Assembly (NCBI RefSeq): GCF_003148775.1
Contig: NZ_QGGW01000001.1
Span: 372,001 to 436,000, forward strand
From: Roseicyclus mahoneyensis
GTDB taxonomy: Bacteria > Pseudomonadota > Alphaproteobacteria > Rhodobacterales > Rhodobacteraceae
Length of the DNA stretch: 64,000 nt
Direction: 5' to 3'
Part shown: piece by piece, positions 25,976-35,348 of the stretch
How positions within the stretch are numbered: position 1 is the first letter of the stretch
How the letters are laid out: the number at the start of each line of letters is the position of its first letter
Made by a program: the position numbers and the translations under genes
Notes under the pieces: model-generated
Seen by the model: only the letters and a program-made list of their open reading frames with translations
Told to the model about the DNA's origin: nothing
The model's database searches: none

Positions 25976-27289
25976 ATGTCTCGCATGACCGCGCTTCGCG
26001 CGTCCGGTGCCCTTGCGCTCTGCCTTGTCGCAGCCGCCGCAACAGCCCAGACCACGACACTCACCATCGCAACCGTCAACAACGGCGACATGATCCGGAT
26101 GCAGGGCTACACCAGCCAGTTCACGGAACAGACCGGCATCGCCATCGAATGGGTGACCCTCGAGGAAAACGTGCTGCGCCAGCGCGTGACCACCGACATC
26201 ACCACCAACGGCGGCCAGTTCGACATCATGACCATCGGCATGTACGAGACGCCGATCTGGGGTGCCAATGGCTGGCTTGTCCCGCTTGACGGCCTGTCGG
26301 AAGCCTATGATGTCGACGACATCCTTCCTGCCATGCGTGGTGGCCTCAGCCATGAGGGCACGCTCTATGCCGCGCCCTTCTACGGCGAAAGTTCCATGGT
26401 GATGTATCGCACCGACCTGATGGAGGCCGCGGGCCTCGAGATGCCCGAAGCTCCCACTTGGGACGACATTCGCGCTGCGGCCGAGGCGATGACCGACCGT
26501 GCCAACGAGGTCTATGGCATCTGCCTGCGCGGCAAGCCCGGCTGGGGCGAGGGCGGCGCGCTGATCACCGCCACCGCCAATTCCTTTGGCGCGCGCTGGT
26601 TCGACGAAGACTGGAACGCCCAGTTTGACACCCCCGAATGGGAAGCGGCCCTGACATTCTACGTCGACCTGATGAACAACTTTGGCCCGCCCGGCTATGC
26701 CACCAACGGCTTCAACGAGAACCTGTCGCTGTTCCAGCAGGGCCGCTGCGGCATGTGGATCGACGCGACCGTCGCCGCATCGTTCGTGACCAACCCCAAC
26801 GACTCGTCCGTGGCCGACAGCGTGGGCTTCGCCTTGGCACCCGACAACGGTCTGGGCCGCCGCTCCAACTGGCTCTGGGCATGGGCGCTGGCGATCCCCG
26901 CGGGCACGCAGCAGGCCGATGCCGCGCTGCAGTTCATCGAGTGGGCCACCTCGCGCGACTATATCGCGCTGGTCGCCGAGAACGAGGGTTGGGCCAACGT
27001 GCCGCCCGGTGCGCGCACCTCGCTTTACGAGACGCCGGACTACCAGGCGGTGCCTTTCGCGGACATGACGCTGCGCTCGATCAACGCGGCCGATCCCACG
27101 AACCCGACCGTCGATCCGGTGCCCTATGTCGGCATCCAGTTCGTCGCCATCCCGGAGTTTGCGGGCATCGCCACCGAGGTCAGCCAGGAATTCGCCGAGG
27201 TCTATGCCGGTCAGCAGACCGTGCAGCAGGCGCTGGCCAATGCCCAGGCCCTGACCAATGACGCGATGGAAGCCGCCGGCTACCGGTAA
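25976..27289 (+). CDS. smoE: sorbitol/mannitol ABC transporter substrate-binding protein
   Basis: 437 aa with GGGAGG before the ATG. A signal peptide (ALRASGALALCLVAAAATAQ) leads to a family-1 binding protein. The segment TLTIATVNNGDMIRMQGYTSQF, the hinge region with MYRTDLMEAAGLEMPEAPTWDDI, and the ending VQQALANAQALTNDAMEAAGYR match SmoE/MtlE-type polyol-binding proteins. It is the first gene of the operon and is followed by a strong terminator-like hairpin. Confidence 0.9.
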   Translation: MSRMTALRASGALALCLVAAAATAQTTTLTIATVNNGDMIRMQGYTSQFTEQTGIAIEWVTLEENVLRQRVTTDITTNGGQFDIMTIGMYETPIWGANGWLVPLDGLSEAYDVDDILPAMRGGLSHEGTLYAAPFYGESSMVMYRTDLMEAAGLEMPEAPTWDDIRAAAEAMTDRANEVYGICLRGKPGWGEGGALITATANSFGARWFDEDWNAQFDTPEWEAALTFYVDLMNNFGPPGYATNGFNENLSLFQQGRCGMWIDATVAASFVTNPNDSSVADSVGFALAPDNGLGRRSNWLWAWALAIPAGTQQADAALQFIEWATSRDYIALVAENEGWANVPPGARTSLYETPDYQAVPFADMTLRSINAADPTNPTVDPVPYVGIQFVAIPEFAGIATEVSQEFAEVYAGQQTVQQALANAQALTNDAMEAAGYR

Positions 27290-27302
27290 TCCTTCCTCCC
27301 CT

Positions 27303-27336
27303 GGCGGGGGCGGCCACGCGCTGCCCCCGCCTTTTT
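27303..27336 (+). terminator. intrinsic terminator (partial) after smoE
   Basis: GGCGGGGGC (27303-27311) and GCCCCCGCC (27323-27331) form a perfect 9-bp GC stem with an 11-base loop, followed directly by TTTTT. The permease genes lie downstream on the same strand, so termination is expected to be incomplete and to set the binding-protein excess. Confidence 0.8.
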
Positions 27337-27393
27337 CACCCCTGACAACCCCGGTTTCCCCGCGGCCAGCCCGCCCACTGGAAAGGTGCGACC

Positions 27394-28272
27394 ATGGCGA
27401 CCCAGCATTCGCGTTCCGCCGCCCGGTTCATGATGGCGCCTGCCGTGATCCTGCTTTTGGGCTGGATGCTGGTGCCCCTGACCATGACGGTCTGGTTTTC
27501 GTTCACGCGCTACCTGCCGATGCGGGGCGACAGTATCGAACGGGGCCTCGAGTGGGTCGGGTTCGAGAATTACGTCCGCTTCATCGGCTCCAGTTCCTTC
27601 TGGCCCAGCGTTCAGGCGACGCTGGTGATCGTGGGCGGCGTGCTGGCCATTACCGTGGTGCTTGGCGTGCTTCTGGCGATCTTGCTCGACCAGCCGTTCT
27701 GGGGGCAAGGCATCGTCCGTATTCTTGTCATCGCGCCTTTCTTCGTCATGCCGACCGTCTCGGCCTTGGTGTGGAAGAACATGATGATGGACCCTGTGAA
27801 CGGCATGCTCGCCCATCTGTGGCGCTTTTTCGGGGCGACGCCGGTGTCGTGGCTGTCCGAGGCCTCGGTGCAGTCGATCATCTTGATCGTGTCCTGGCAG
27901 TGGCTGCCTTTTGCCACGCTGATCTTGCTGACCGCGATCCAGTCGCTGGACAGCGAACAGCTGGAAGCGGCCGAGATGGACGGCGCGCCGGTGCTGTCGC
28001 GGTTCTGGCACATCGTGCTGCCGCATCTGGGCCGCGCGATCACCATCGTCATCTTGATCCAGACCATTTTCCTGCTCTCGATCTTTGCCGAGATCTTCGT
28101 GACCACCGGCGGCTCCTTCGGGACGCGGACGCTGACCTACCTGATCTTCCAGCGCGTCGTGGACAGCCAGAACATCGGTCTGGGATCGGCGGGCGGTGTC
28201 TATGCCATCATCCTTGCCAATATCGTTGCCATCTTCCTGATGCGCATCGTCGGCAAGAACCTGGACAAGTGA
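27394..28272 (+). CDS. smoF: polyol ABC transporter permease, MalF type
   Basis: 292 aa permease with about six membrane segments. The EAA loop is EAAEMDGAPVLSRFWHIVLP (about residue 190). GGAAAGG precedes the ATG. The next permease begins ten bases after its stop. Confidence 0.92.
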   Translation: MATQHSRSAARFMMAPAVILLLGWMLVPLTMTVWFSFTRYLPMRGDSIERGLEWVGFENYVRFIGSSSFWPSVQATLVIVGGVLAITVVLGVLLAILLDQPFWGQGIVRILVIAPFFVMPTVSALVWKNMMMDPVNGMLAHLWRFFGATPVSWLSEASVQSIILIVSWQWLPFATLILLTAIQSLDSEQLEAAEMDGAPVLSRFWHIVLPHLGRAITIVILIQTIFLLSIFAEIFVTTGGSFGTRTLTYLIFQRVVDSQNIGLGSAGGVYAIILANIVAIFLMRIVGKNLDK

Positions 28273-28282
28273 GGGGCTGAGC

Positions 28283-29113
28283 ATGGCACGTGCCGTTTCC
28301 ACCCGCCGGAAGATCGCCACCACTGCATTGGCTTGGGCCATCGGGCTTTTGATCTTCTTTCCGATCTTCTGGACCATCCTGACCAGCTTCAAGACCGAGG
28401 CGCAGGCGATCGCCAATCCGCCCTTGTTCTGGGGGTTCGATTTCACGCTGGAAAACTATGCCGTGGTGCAGGAGCGGTCGAACTACATGCGCTTCTTGTG
28501 GAACTCGGTCATCATCGCGGGCGGCTCCACGCTGCTGGGGATCGTGATCGCGGTGCCCGCCGCATGGTCCATGGCCTTCGTCCCCTCGCGCCGGACGAAG
28601 GACATCCTTTTGTGGATGCTCTCGACCAAGATGCTGCCTGCCGTCGGCGTGCTTTACCCCATCTCGCTTATCTTCGTGCAATTCGGCCTGCTCGACACCC
28701 GCGGCGGCCTGATCGTCGTGTTGATGTTCATCAATCTGCCGATCATCGTTTGGATGCTCTACACCTATTTCCGCGAAATCCCCGGCGAGATCCTGGAGGC
28801 CGCGCGGATGGACGGGGCAGGGCTGAAGGAGGAAATCCTTTATGTGCTTACCCCCATGGCGATCCCCGGCATCGCCTCGACCATCTTGTTGAACTTCATC
28901 CTCGCCTGGAACGAGGCGTTCTGGACGCTGAACCTGACGGCGGCCAGCGCCGCACCGCTGACCGCCTTCATCGCCAGCTATTCCAGCCCCGAGGGTCTGT
29001 TTTTCGCCAAGCTGTCGGCGGCCTCCACCATGGCCATCGCGCCGATCCTGATCCTTGGCTGGTTCAGCCAAAAACAACTCGTGCGCGGCCTGACCTTCGG
29101 CGCGGTAAAGTAG
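28283..29113 (+). CDS. smoG: polyol ABC transporter permease, MalG type
   Basis: 276 aa permease. The EAA loop is [20 protein letters not shown], and the C-terminus [13 protein letters not shown] is typical of the family. It forms the channel with the preceding MalF-type subunit. The ATPase gene starts 13 bases after its stop. Confidence 0.92.
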   Translation: MARAVSTRRKIATTALAWAIGLLIFFPIFWTILTSFKTEAQAIANPPLFWGFDFTLENYAVVQERSNYMRFLWNSVIIAGGSTLLGIVIAVPAAWSMAFVPSRRTKDILLWMLSTKMLPAVGVLYPISLIFVQFGLLDTRGGLIVVLMFINLPIIVWMLYTYFREIPGEILEAARMDGAGLKEEILYVLTPMAIPGIASTILLNFILAWNEAFWTLNLTAASAAPLTAFIASYSSPEGLFFAKLSAASTMAIAPILILGWFSQKQLVRGLTFGAVK

Positions 29114-29126
29114 GGAACAAGAGACC

Positions 29127-30131
29127 ATGGGACGTATAACTCTCGACAAGGTCCGCAAGGCGTTCGGTGACGTACAGGTCATCCCGCCCCTCGACCTGAC
29201 CATCGAGGACGGGGAATTCGTGGTCTTCGTCGGCCCTTCGGGCTGCGGGAAATCCACGCTCCTGCGTCTCATCGCGGGGCTGGAGGATGTGTCGGGCGGC
29301 CAGATCCGCATCGACGGGCAGGACGCGACGCGCGTGCCCCCTGCCAAGCGGCGGCTGGCCATGGTGTTCCAGTCCTACGCGCTTTACCCCCATATGTCGG
29401 TGCGCAAGAACATCGCCTTTCCGCTCCGCATGGCGGGGCTGGACAAGGCCGAACAGGACAAGCGCGTGAACGCCGCCGCCGATGTGCTGAACCTGACCGA
29501 TTACCTCGACCGCCGCCCCGGCCAGTTGTCGGGGGGCCAGCGCCAGCGCGTCGCCATCGGGCGGGCCATCGTGCGCGAACCCGCCGCGTTCCTCTTCGAC
29601 GAACCGCTGTCGAACCTTGACGCGGCGCTGCGGGTCGGCATGCGGCTTGAGATCTCGGAACTGCACAAGCGGCTCAAGACCACGATGGTCTATGTCACCC
29701 ATGATCAGGTCGAGGCGATGACCATGGCCGACAAGATCGTGGTGCTGCGCGCGGGCCATATCGAGCAGGTCGGCAGCCCGCTGGAGCTTTACCGCGCGCC
29801 GCGCAACCTCTTTGTCGCGGGCTTCATCGGCAGCCCCAAGATGAACCTTATCGGTGGCGCTTTGGCAGCACAGCACGACGCCACCACCATCGGCATCCGC
29901 CCCGAACATATCGCCGTCTCGACCGATGCGGGCGATTGGCATGGCACGGTGGGTGTGTCCGAACACCTTGGCTCCGACACCTTCTTTCACGTCACCTGCG
30001 AGGGCATCGCCGAGCCGGTGACCGTGCGTGTGGGGGGCGAGGTCGCGCTCCATTATGGCGACAGCGTCTGGCTGACCCCCGACAAGAGCCAGATCCACCG
30101 TTTCGACACAGAGGGGCTGCGCATCGCATGA
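29127..30131 (+). CDS. smoK: polyol ABC transporter ATP-binding protein
   Basis: 334 aa MalK-type ATPase. Walker A is GPSGCGKST, signature [15 protein letters not shown], Walker [13 protein letters not shown], switch [10 protein letters not shown], with a short C-terminal TOBE-like region. Its stop overlaps the sorbitol dehydrogenase start by four bases, which links uptake to the first catabolic step. Confidence 0.92.
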   Translation: MGRITLDKVRKAFGDVQVIPPLDLTIEDGEFVVFVGPSGCGKSTLLRLIAGLEDVSGGQIRIDGQDATRVPPAKRRLAMVFQSYALYPHMSVRKNIAFPLRMAGLDKAEQDKRVNAAADVLNLTDYLDRRPGQLSGGQRQRVAIGRAIVREPAAFLFDEPLSNLDAALRVGMRLEISELHKRLKTTMVYVTHDQVEAMTMADKIVVLRAGHIEQVGSPLELYRAPRNLFVAGFIGSPKMNLIGGALAAQHDATTIGIRPEHIAVSTDAGDWHGTVGVSEHLGSDTFFHVTCEGIAEPVTVRVGGEVALHYGDSVWLTPDKSQIHRFDTEGLRIA

Positions 30132-30901
30132 CACGGTTGCAAGGCAAGACCGCGCTCATCACCGGGGCCGCGCGCGGGATCGGCCGCGCCTTTGCCGAAG
30201 GCTACGTGCGCGAAGGGGCGCGCGTCGCCATCGCTGACATCGACATCGGCCGGGCGCGTCAGACGGCCGCCGAGATCGGCGAGGCCGCTATCGCCATTGA
30301 GCTCGACGTGACGCAGCAAGACAGCATCGACGCCGCCGTGGCACAGATCATTGCGGCCTTCGGGCAGATCGACATCTTGATCAACAACGCCGCGATCTTC
30401 ACAGCTGCGCCCCTCGTGGAAATCGAGCGGGCCGATTACCAGCGCGTCTTCGACATCAATGTCTCGGGCACCTTGTTCATGATGCAGGCCGTCGCCCGCC
30501 ACATGATCGAGCAGGGCATCCGGGGCCGCATCATCAACATGGCCAGCCAAGCGGGCCGCCGGGGCGAGCCGCTGGTGGCCGTCTATTGCGCGACCAAGGC
30601 CGCCGTCATCAGCCTGACCCAATCGGCGGGGCTGAACCTGATCCCCCACGGCATCAACGTGAACGCCATCGCACCGGGCGTGGTGGATGGCGAACATTGG
30701 GACGGCGTCGATGCCTTTTTCGCCCGCTACGAGGGCAAGGCACCGGGCCAGAAGAAGGCCGAAGTGGGCGCAAGCGTGCCCTATGGCCGTATGGGCCAAG
30801 CCTCCGACCTCACCGGAATGGCCGTCTTCCTCGCCTCGGATGAGGCCGCATACATCGTCGCGCAGACCTACAATGTCGACGGCGGCCAATGGATGAGCTG
30901 A
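30128..30901 (+). CDS. smoS: sorbitol (glucitol) dehydrogenase, short-chain dehydrogenase/reductase
   Basis: 257 aa from ATG 30128. Classical SDR: cofactor motif [12 protein letters not shown] at the end of beta-4, catalytic Ser in INMASQAG with Y-C-A-T-K ([18 protein letters not shown]). The stretch [25 protein letters not shown] and the end [14 protein letters not shown] are nearly those of Rhodobacter sphaeroides sorbitol dehydrogenase as remembered. It oxidises sorbitol to fructose with NAD+ and may also act on galactitol. Confidence 0.93.
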   Translation: MTRLQGKTALITGAARGIGRAFAEGYVREGARVAIADIDIGRARQTAAEIGEAAIAIELDVTQQDSIDAAVAQIIAAFGQIDILINNAAIFTAAPLVEIERADYQRVFDINVSGTLFMMQAVARHMIEQGIRGRIINMASQAGRRGEPLVAVYCATKAAVISLTQSAGLNLIPHGINVNAIAPGVVDGEHWDGVDAFFARYEGKAPGQKKAEVGASVPYGRMGQASDLTGMAVFLASDEAAYIVAQTYNVDGGQWMS

Positions 30902-32385
30902 TGACCGCCGCGCGCCCCATCCCCCTGTCCAACGCCACGCTCGCGGACCTGCCCGAGGGCATCGCCCGCCCGACCTATGACCGCGCGGGCCTGACCCCCG
31001 GCATCGTCCACATTGGCCTTGGGAATTTCCACCGTGCCCATCAGGCTTGGTATACGCACCGCCTGATGCAGCAGGGGCTGGCGCGTGATTGGGCCATCCT
31101 TGGCGCGGGAGTCAGGCCCTATGACGCCGCGATGCGGGACCGCCTTCTTGCACAAGATTGCCTGACCACCCTGATCGAGCTGTCCCCCGACCACCGCGCG
31201 GCGGAGGTGTCGGGGCCGATGATCGACTATCTGCCGATCGAGCCGGGCAACGCGTCCCTGATCGCCGCCATGGCCGATCCCGCGATCCGCATTGTCGCGC
31301 TGACGGTGACGGAAGGGGGCTACTACCTCGACCCCGTCACTGGCGGCCTCGACACCGCGCATCCCGACATCAGGCATGACGCGGCCCATCCCGATACCCC
31401 GCGCACCGCCTTTGGCGCCATGGCGGCGGCCTTGCGTCTGCGCCTTGCGGCGGGTCATGGCCCCTTCACTGGCCTGACCTGCGACAACTTGCGGGGCAAC
31501 GGCGCGATCTTGCGCCAGACCGTCGTCGGGCTGGCCCGGCTCACCGATCCGGCGCTGGCCGATTGGATCGACCGCCACGGCGCCTTTCCCAATTCCATGG
31601 TCGATTGCATCGTTCCTGCAACCGGCACGGCCGAACTTGCGCTGGTGCGCGACTTCGGCGTCGCCGATGATGCCCCCGTCACCCACGAGGATTTCCGCCA
31701 ATGGGTGATCGAGGATGCGTTCTGCGCCGGCCGCCCCGATTGGGACCGCGTCGGCGCGACCTTCACCGCCGATGTCCACGCCTACGAGATGATGAAGATC
31801 CGCATCCTGAACGCGGGCCATCAGGTGCTGGTGGGCGCGGCCGAGTTGCTGTCGGTGCCGACCATCGCCGATTGTATGACCCATCCCCGCGTGGCGGCCC
31901 TGTTTTGCAAGGTCCAGACCGAGGAAATCCTGCCCCATGTGGCCGCCGTTCCGGGCATGACGCCGCCCGAGTATCTCTCGCTGATCGAACGCCGCTTCGC
32001 CAATCCCGCGATCCGCGACACGGTCCGGCGCGTGGCCTTTGACGGCAGTTCGCGGCACACGGGCTTTGTGTTGCCGATCCTGCGCGACGGTCTGGCGGCG
32101 GGCGGCCCGATCGAGGGGCTGGCGCTGGTCGAGGCGCTCTGGGCGCGGATGTGCGCGGGCACGCGCGAGGATGGCACGGTGATCGAGGCCAATGACCCGC
32201 AATGGGCCGCGCTGACTGAAGTGGCGGCATCCGCACGGACACGGCCCGAGGCATGGCTGGCGCAAGCGGCGATCTACGGCGATCTGGCGGCAGACAGCGT
32301 GTTCGCCCCGGCCTTTTGCCGTTGGCTGACCCGGATCTGGGCGCAGGGCGCGGAGGCCGCGATCGACGCCTATCTGGGGGGCTGA
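30901..32385 (+). CDS. mtlK: mannitol 2-dehydrogenase
   Basis: 494 aa from ATG 30901, which shares one base with the smoS stop. Polyol-specific long-chain dehydrogenase: N-terminal Rossmann segment GIVHIGLGNFHRAHQAWY, and the catalytic block EMMKIRILNAGHQVL with the family lysine and asparagine. It oxidises mannitol to fructose. Its 3' end overlaps the convergent amidohydrolase gene by 16 bases. No dedicated PfkB-type fructokinase follows it here. Confidence 0.93.
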   Translation: MTAARPIPLSNATLADLPEGIARPTYDRAGLTPGIVHIGLGNFHRAHQAWYTHRLMQQGLARDWAILGAGVRPYDAAMRDRLLAQDCLTTLIELSPDHRAAEVSGPMIDYLPIEPGNASLIAAMADPAIRIVALTVTEGGYYLDPVTGGLDTAHPDIRHDAAHPDTPRTAFGAMAAALRLRLAAGHGPFTGLTCDNLRGNGAILRQTVVGLARLTDPALADWIDRHGAFPNSMVDCIVPATGTAELALVRDFGVADDAPVTHEDFRQWVIEDAFCAGRPDWDRVGATFTADVHAYEMMKIRILNAGHQVLVGAAELLSVPTIADCMTHPRVAALFCKVQTEEILPHVAAVPGMTPPEYLSLIERRFANPAIRDTVRRVAFDGSSRHTGFVLPILRDGLAAGGPIEGLALVEALWARMCAGTREDGTVIEANDPQWAALTEVAASARTRPEAWLAQAAIYGDLAADSVFAPAFCRWLTRIWAQGAEAAIDAYLGG

Positions 32386-33599
32386 GGCGCGTGCAGCCGG
32401 ACCGCAGGGCGCTCGAAGTTCTGGCGCCCGCGCACCCAACCGGCGCGCGCCGGTGCTATGGTCCGCACAGCCATGGCAGGGTCGGGGGCATCGAGCAGCA
32501 CCATGGTGGCCGGGCCGCCCACCTCAAGGCTATGGGGCAGGCCGATCATTGCCGCCGCGCCGTCCGCCACCATGTCGAAACAGGCCCGCAGGTCGTCATC
32601 GGTCGAGAGATGGGCGACATTGGCAAAGAGGTTGGCCATCCGCGCAAGGTTCGCGTCGCCATAGGGCGTGAAGGGATTGAGGATGTTGTTCGACGCCACC
32701 GCACACCGCACGCCCGCCTGTGCCATCGCGGACAAGGGCGCCACGCCGCGCGGCTGCAACCGGTCGGCGTCCCGCCCCATCAAGAACAGGTCGGTGGCGG
32801 GCAGGGCGACCACGCCGATGCCCGCGTCGCGCAGGCGCGCGGCCATGTCGGCGACATCCGCGGGCGCCATCGCCGAGAGCTTGCTGGCATGCCCCGCCAC
32901 CACACGCCTGCCCCAGCCGCGCGCCTCTGTCGCCGCGATCAGCGCCGGAAGATCGGAGTTCGCCGGGTCGAGGTCGAAGTCGATGTGGAAATCGGCGTCG
33001 CAATCGAACCGCCGGGCCAGATCGAAGATATGGGCGATATGGGCGACCGGATCGGGGTCGCGGTAGGGGCAGCCGCCGACGAGATCCGCGCCCATCTCCA
33101 TGGCTCGGGTCAGCAGCGTCAAGGTCTCGGGCTCGTTGGTGATGCCTTCTTGCGCAAAGGCGCAGATCTGGATCGTGATCTGGTCGCGGCGCGCGTCGCG
33201 CAGCGCCAGCAGGGCGTCAAGGCCGCGCAGGCCGACCCTCGGGTCGACCTCGACGAATGTGCGCAGGGCCGTGGTTCCGTGGCTGACGGCGGCGTCGACC
33301 ACGAGGCTGGCACGGGTGTAGACATCCTCGGTCGTGAATGCGGCCTTGGCGCGGGTTGTTTCCTCGACCGCATGGGCAAGCCCGCCTTGGGTCATGTCGC
33401 AGCGCTCGAGGATATGGGCCTTGTCGAGGTGGATATGGGCGTCGACATAACCGGGAAAGACCCAGCCGCCCTTGGCCTCGACACGGGCCTCCCCCGGCAG
33501 GGAGGGGGCGATGGCCGCGATGTGGCCTTGGGCCACGCCAATGTCGACCGGGCCGTGGTGACCGGCCATACGGGCGCCGGACAAGATGAAGTCGGTCAC
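32370..33599 (-). CDS. AtzC/cytosine-deaminase-like amidohydrolase with altered metal-site residue
   Basis: 409 aa from GTG 33599, chosen for AAGGAG eight bases upstream. The upstream in-frame ATG has no such site. Amidohydrolase features are D-A-H55-I-H57-L-D-K, H205 (DFHIDFD) and H237 (AGHASK). Where AtzC and CodA-type enzymes carry the catalytic metal-binding aspartate (ASDN in AtzC, HDD in CodA), this protein reads ASNNILNPF, placing Asn304 at that position. Substrate and activity are therefore uncertain. The gene is convergent with mtlK and divergent from the P-loop kinase. Confidence 0.75.
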   Translation of the reverse strand: MTDFILSGARMAGHHGPVDIGVAQGHIAAIAPSLPGEARVEAKGGWVFPGYVDAHIHLDKAHILERCDMTQGGLAHAVEETTRAKAAFTTEDVYTRASLVVDAAVSHGTTALRTFVEVDPRVGLRGLDALLALRDARRDQITIQICAFAQEGITNEPETLTLLTRAMEMGADLVGGCPYRDPDPVAHIAHIFDLARRFDCDADFHIDFDLDPANSDLPALIAATEARGWGRRVVAGHASKLSAMAPADVADMAARLRDAGIGVVALPATDLFLMGRDADRLQPRGVAPLSAMAQAGVRCAVASNNILNPFTPYGDANLARMANLFANVAHLSTDDDLRACFDMVADGAAAMIGLPHSLEVGGPATMVLLDAPDPAMAVRTIAPARAGWVRGRQNFERPAVRLHAPQPPR

Positions 33600-33946
33600 A
33601 GGGCGCGCTCCTTTATGGTCAGTCAAATTTTTCACGGGGGCGGGTCGCGCCCGGAACCGGATCAGCTTGGCGCTTGCGTGCGGGGCCAAGCCACCCGGCC
33701 TGTGCAGCTTTCCCGGGCCACCCGTGCGCAAGATGACGCGGTGGCCGCCACGCTGGCCCATTCGGGGACGGAAATCCACCCCGCCATCACCCGCGCCGCG
33801 CGACCGCATGCGACAGGGACGGCAAGATCCCTTCCCCTCCCCGCGTGCACACGCCATCATGCGCCAAAGGCATCGGCCCGACTGCAGGCGCGCGCTGAGC
33901 GGTGGCGCGCCGACGCCATCGCAAGACCATTGAGGGGGAGATCGCT
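33600..33946. other. 347-base divergent intergenic region
   Basis: This lies between the amidohydrolase (leftward) and the P-loop kinase (rightward). The left end holds the AAGGAG site for the amidohydrolase and a short AT-rich patch around 33615-33640, a plausible promoter area. The remainder is GC-rich without an inverted repeat of note. Overlapping frames here have the arginine- and proline-rich composition of non-coding translation. Confidence 0.4.
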
Positions 33947-34612
33947 GTGACCGACCGGACCGTTGACGCCATCTTGGCGCGCGTGGATGCCAGCCGCAAG
34001 GCGGCGGGCCGGGTGCTCGTGGGGATCGCCGGTGCCCCCGCCTCGGGCAAATCCACGCTTGCTCAAAAGGTGGTCGCGGCGCTTGTGGCGCGCGACGGGC
34101 CGGGGTCTGCGGCGCTGGTGCCGATGGATGGCTACCACCTCGACAACACGGTGCTGGACGCGCGCGGCCTGCGCGCGGTCAAGGGCGCGCCGCAGACCTT
34201 CGACGCCGAGGGCTTCGTCGCGCTGCTGTGCCGGATCAAGGCGCAAGACGGACCCATCCGCTACCCGCTGTTCGACCGGGCGCTGGATGCGACGGTGCGT
34301 GATGCGGGCAAGGTGGATGCGACAACGCCCGTGGTCGTGGTCGAGGGCAATTACCTGTTGCTGCAAGACCCGCCCTGGGCCGATCTGGCCGGTCTGTTCG
34401 ACCTGACCGTGATGCTGTCGGTGCCTTTGGAGGAGCTGCGCACCCGACTCTTGCAGCGCTGGCGCGACCATGGCCTGTCGGCCGCCGAGGCGCAGGCGCG
34501 GGCCGAGGGCAATGATATCGTGAACGCCGCGCGCGTCATCGCGGGCAGTGCGCCCGCCGATCTGACCGTCGGACCGGGGGCCGTCACATCGGATCATGCA
34601 GGGGACGGCTAG
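33947..34612 (+). CDS. P-loop nucleoside/sugar kinase family protein (PRK/uridine-kinase-like, FrcK/YggC type)
   Basis: 221 aa from GTG 33947, with a purine-rich GAGGGGGAG just upstream. An alternative GTG at 33902 is less likely. Walker A is GIAGAPASGKST (about residue 27), followed by PMDGYHLDN and FDAEGF, then EGNYLLL, the layout of phosphoribulokinase/uridine-kinase-like enzymes. A kinase of this family (FrcK) is encoded with frcBCA in rhizobia. Here it lies 7 kb from frcBCA and next to the fructose-yielding polyol operon, so phosphorylation of fructose is possible but unproven. Confidence 0.75.
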   Translation: MTDRTVDAILARVDASRKAAGRVLVGIAGAPASGKSTLAQKVVAALVARDGPGSAALVPMDGYHLDNTVLDARGLRAVKGAPQTFDAEGFVALLCRIKAQDGPIRYPLFDRALDATVRDAGKVDATTPVVVVEGNYLLLQDPPWADLAGLFDLTVMLSVPLEELRTRLLQRWRDHGLSAAEAQARAEGNDIVNAARVIAGSAPADLTVGPGAVTSDHAGDG

Positions 34613-34681
34613 GGCCATGCCGCGGAGGCATGGATCGGGGTTGCGGCCCACAGGGTCGGCAACGCGGCGCGGGGGCGGCCG

Positions 34682-35287
34682 ATGACGACATGGCATCACG
34701 AGGAGCGGTTGCAGGCCGTTCAGGCGGTCGTGCGGGCAAGCGCGGCGCGCCGCGTGCTCGATCTGGGCTGCGGCGATGGCGATCTCTTCGTGCGGCTGGC
34801 CGCCGAGCCGGGGATCGAGGCGCTGGTGGGTCTCGACATCTGCGCCGCGTCGATCGAGCGGTTGCGTCAGCGTCTGGCAAAGATGGCGCCCGTGGTGCCT
34901 GTCGTCGATCTGCGCGTGGCCTCGATGACCGATCCCACGCCGGATTTGGCCGGGTACGATTGCGCCATCTTGCTCGAGACCATCGAACATATCGATCCCG
35001 ACCGGCTTGCAACGCTCGAGACGGCGCTGTTTTCCAAGATGCGCCCGCGCGTGGTGGCCATCACCACGCCAAATGCCGAGTTCAACCCGCTTCTGGGCGT
35101 GCCCGCGCACCGGTTCCGCCACCCCGATCACCGCTTCGAATGGGACCGTGCCCGCTTTCGCCGCTGGGGCGCGCGCGTGGCGCAGGCGTCGGGCTACGCG
35201 GTCAGGTTTCACGACATCGCGGGCCAGCACCCACAGGTCGGCGGGGCCAGCCAGATGGGTGTCTTTGAAAGACCCGCTGCAGCCTGA
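34682..35287 (+). CDS. stand-alone Hen1-type small-RNA 3'-terminal 2'-O-methyltransferase domain
   Basis: 201 aa. The SAM-binding motif is VLDLGCGDGD (residues 25-34). The Hen1-specific metal site is present: E99-T-I-E102-H103, then TTPNAEFN and H147 in FRHPDHRFEW, ending GGASQMGVF. These elements match the C-terminal methyltransferase half of bacterial Hen1, which marks repaired RNA 3' ends. Bacterial Hen1 normally has an N-terminal half that activates the Pnkp ligase and is encoded beside pnkp. Here that half is absent and no Pnkp is seen. The protein starts 69 bases after the P-loop kinase, on the same strand. Assignment is by motif pattern. The biological target is unknown. Confidence 0.78.
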   Translation: MTTWHHEERLQAVQAVVRASAARRVLDLGCGDGDLFVRLAAEPGIEALVGLDICAASIERLRQRLAKMAPVVPVVDLRVASMTDPTPDLAGYDCAILLETIEHIDPDRLATLETALFSKMRPRVVAITTPNAEFNPLLGVPAHRFRHPDHRFEWDRARFRRWGARVAQASGYAVRFHDIAGQHPQVGGASQMGVFERPAAA

Positions 35288-35309
35288 TCCCGCGTCCTGT
35301 CCGATCGGA

Positions 35310-35340
35310 CCCTGTCGGGTCGGACAAGACGGGGACAGGG
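35310..35340. terminator. candidate bidirectional terminator between convergent genes
   Basis: CCCTGTC (35310-35316) and GACAGGG (35334-35340) form a perfect 7-bp stem. A competing stem TGTCCGA/TCGGACA overlaps it. The structure lies exactly between the convergent methyltransferase and phosphatase genes, but no U-run follows on either strand, so efficiency is uncertain. Confidence 0.4.
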
Positions 35341-35348
35341 TCGAGCGG

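Noticed and set aside
33947-35287. P-loop kinase and Hen1-like protein as a Pnkp-Hen1 RNA-repair pair
   Set aside because: The kinase has phosphoribulokinase/uridine-kinase-like motifs (PMDGYHLDN, EGNYLLL) and no phosphatase or ligase domain, so it is not Pnkp.
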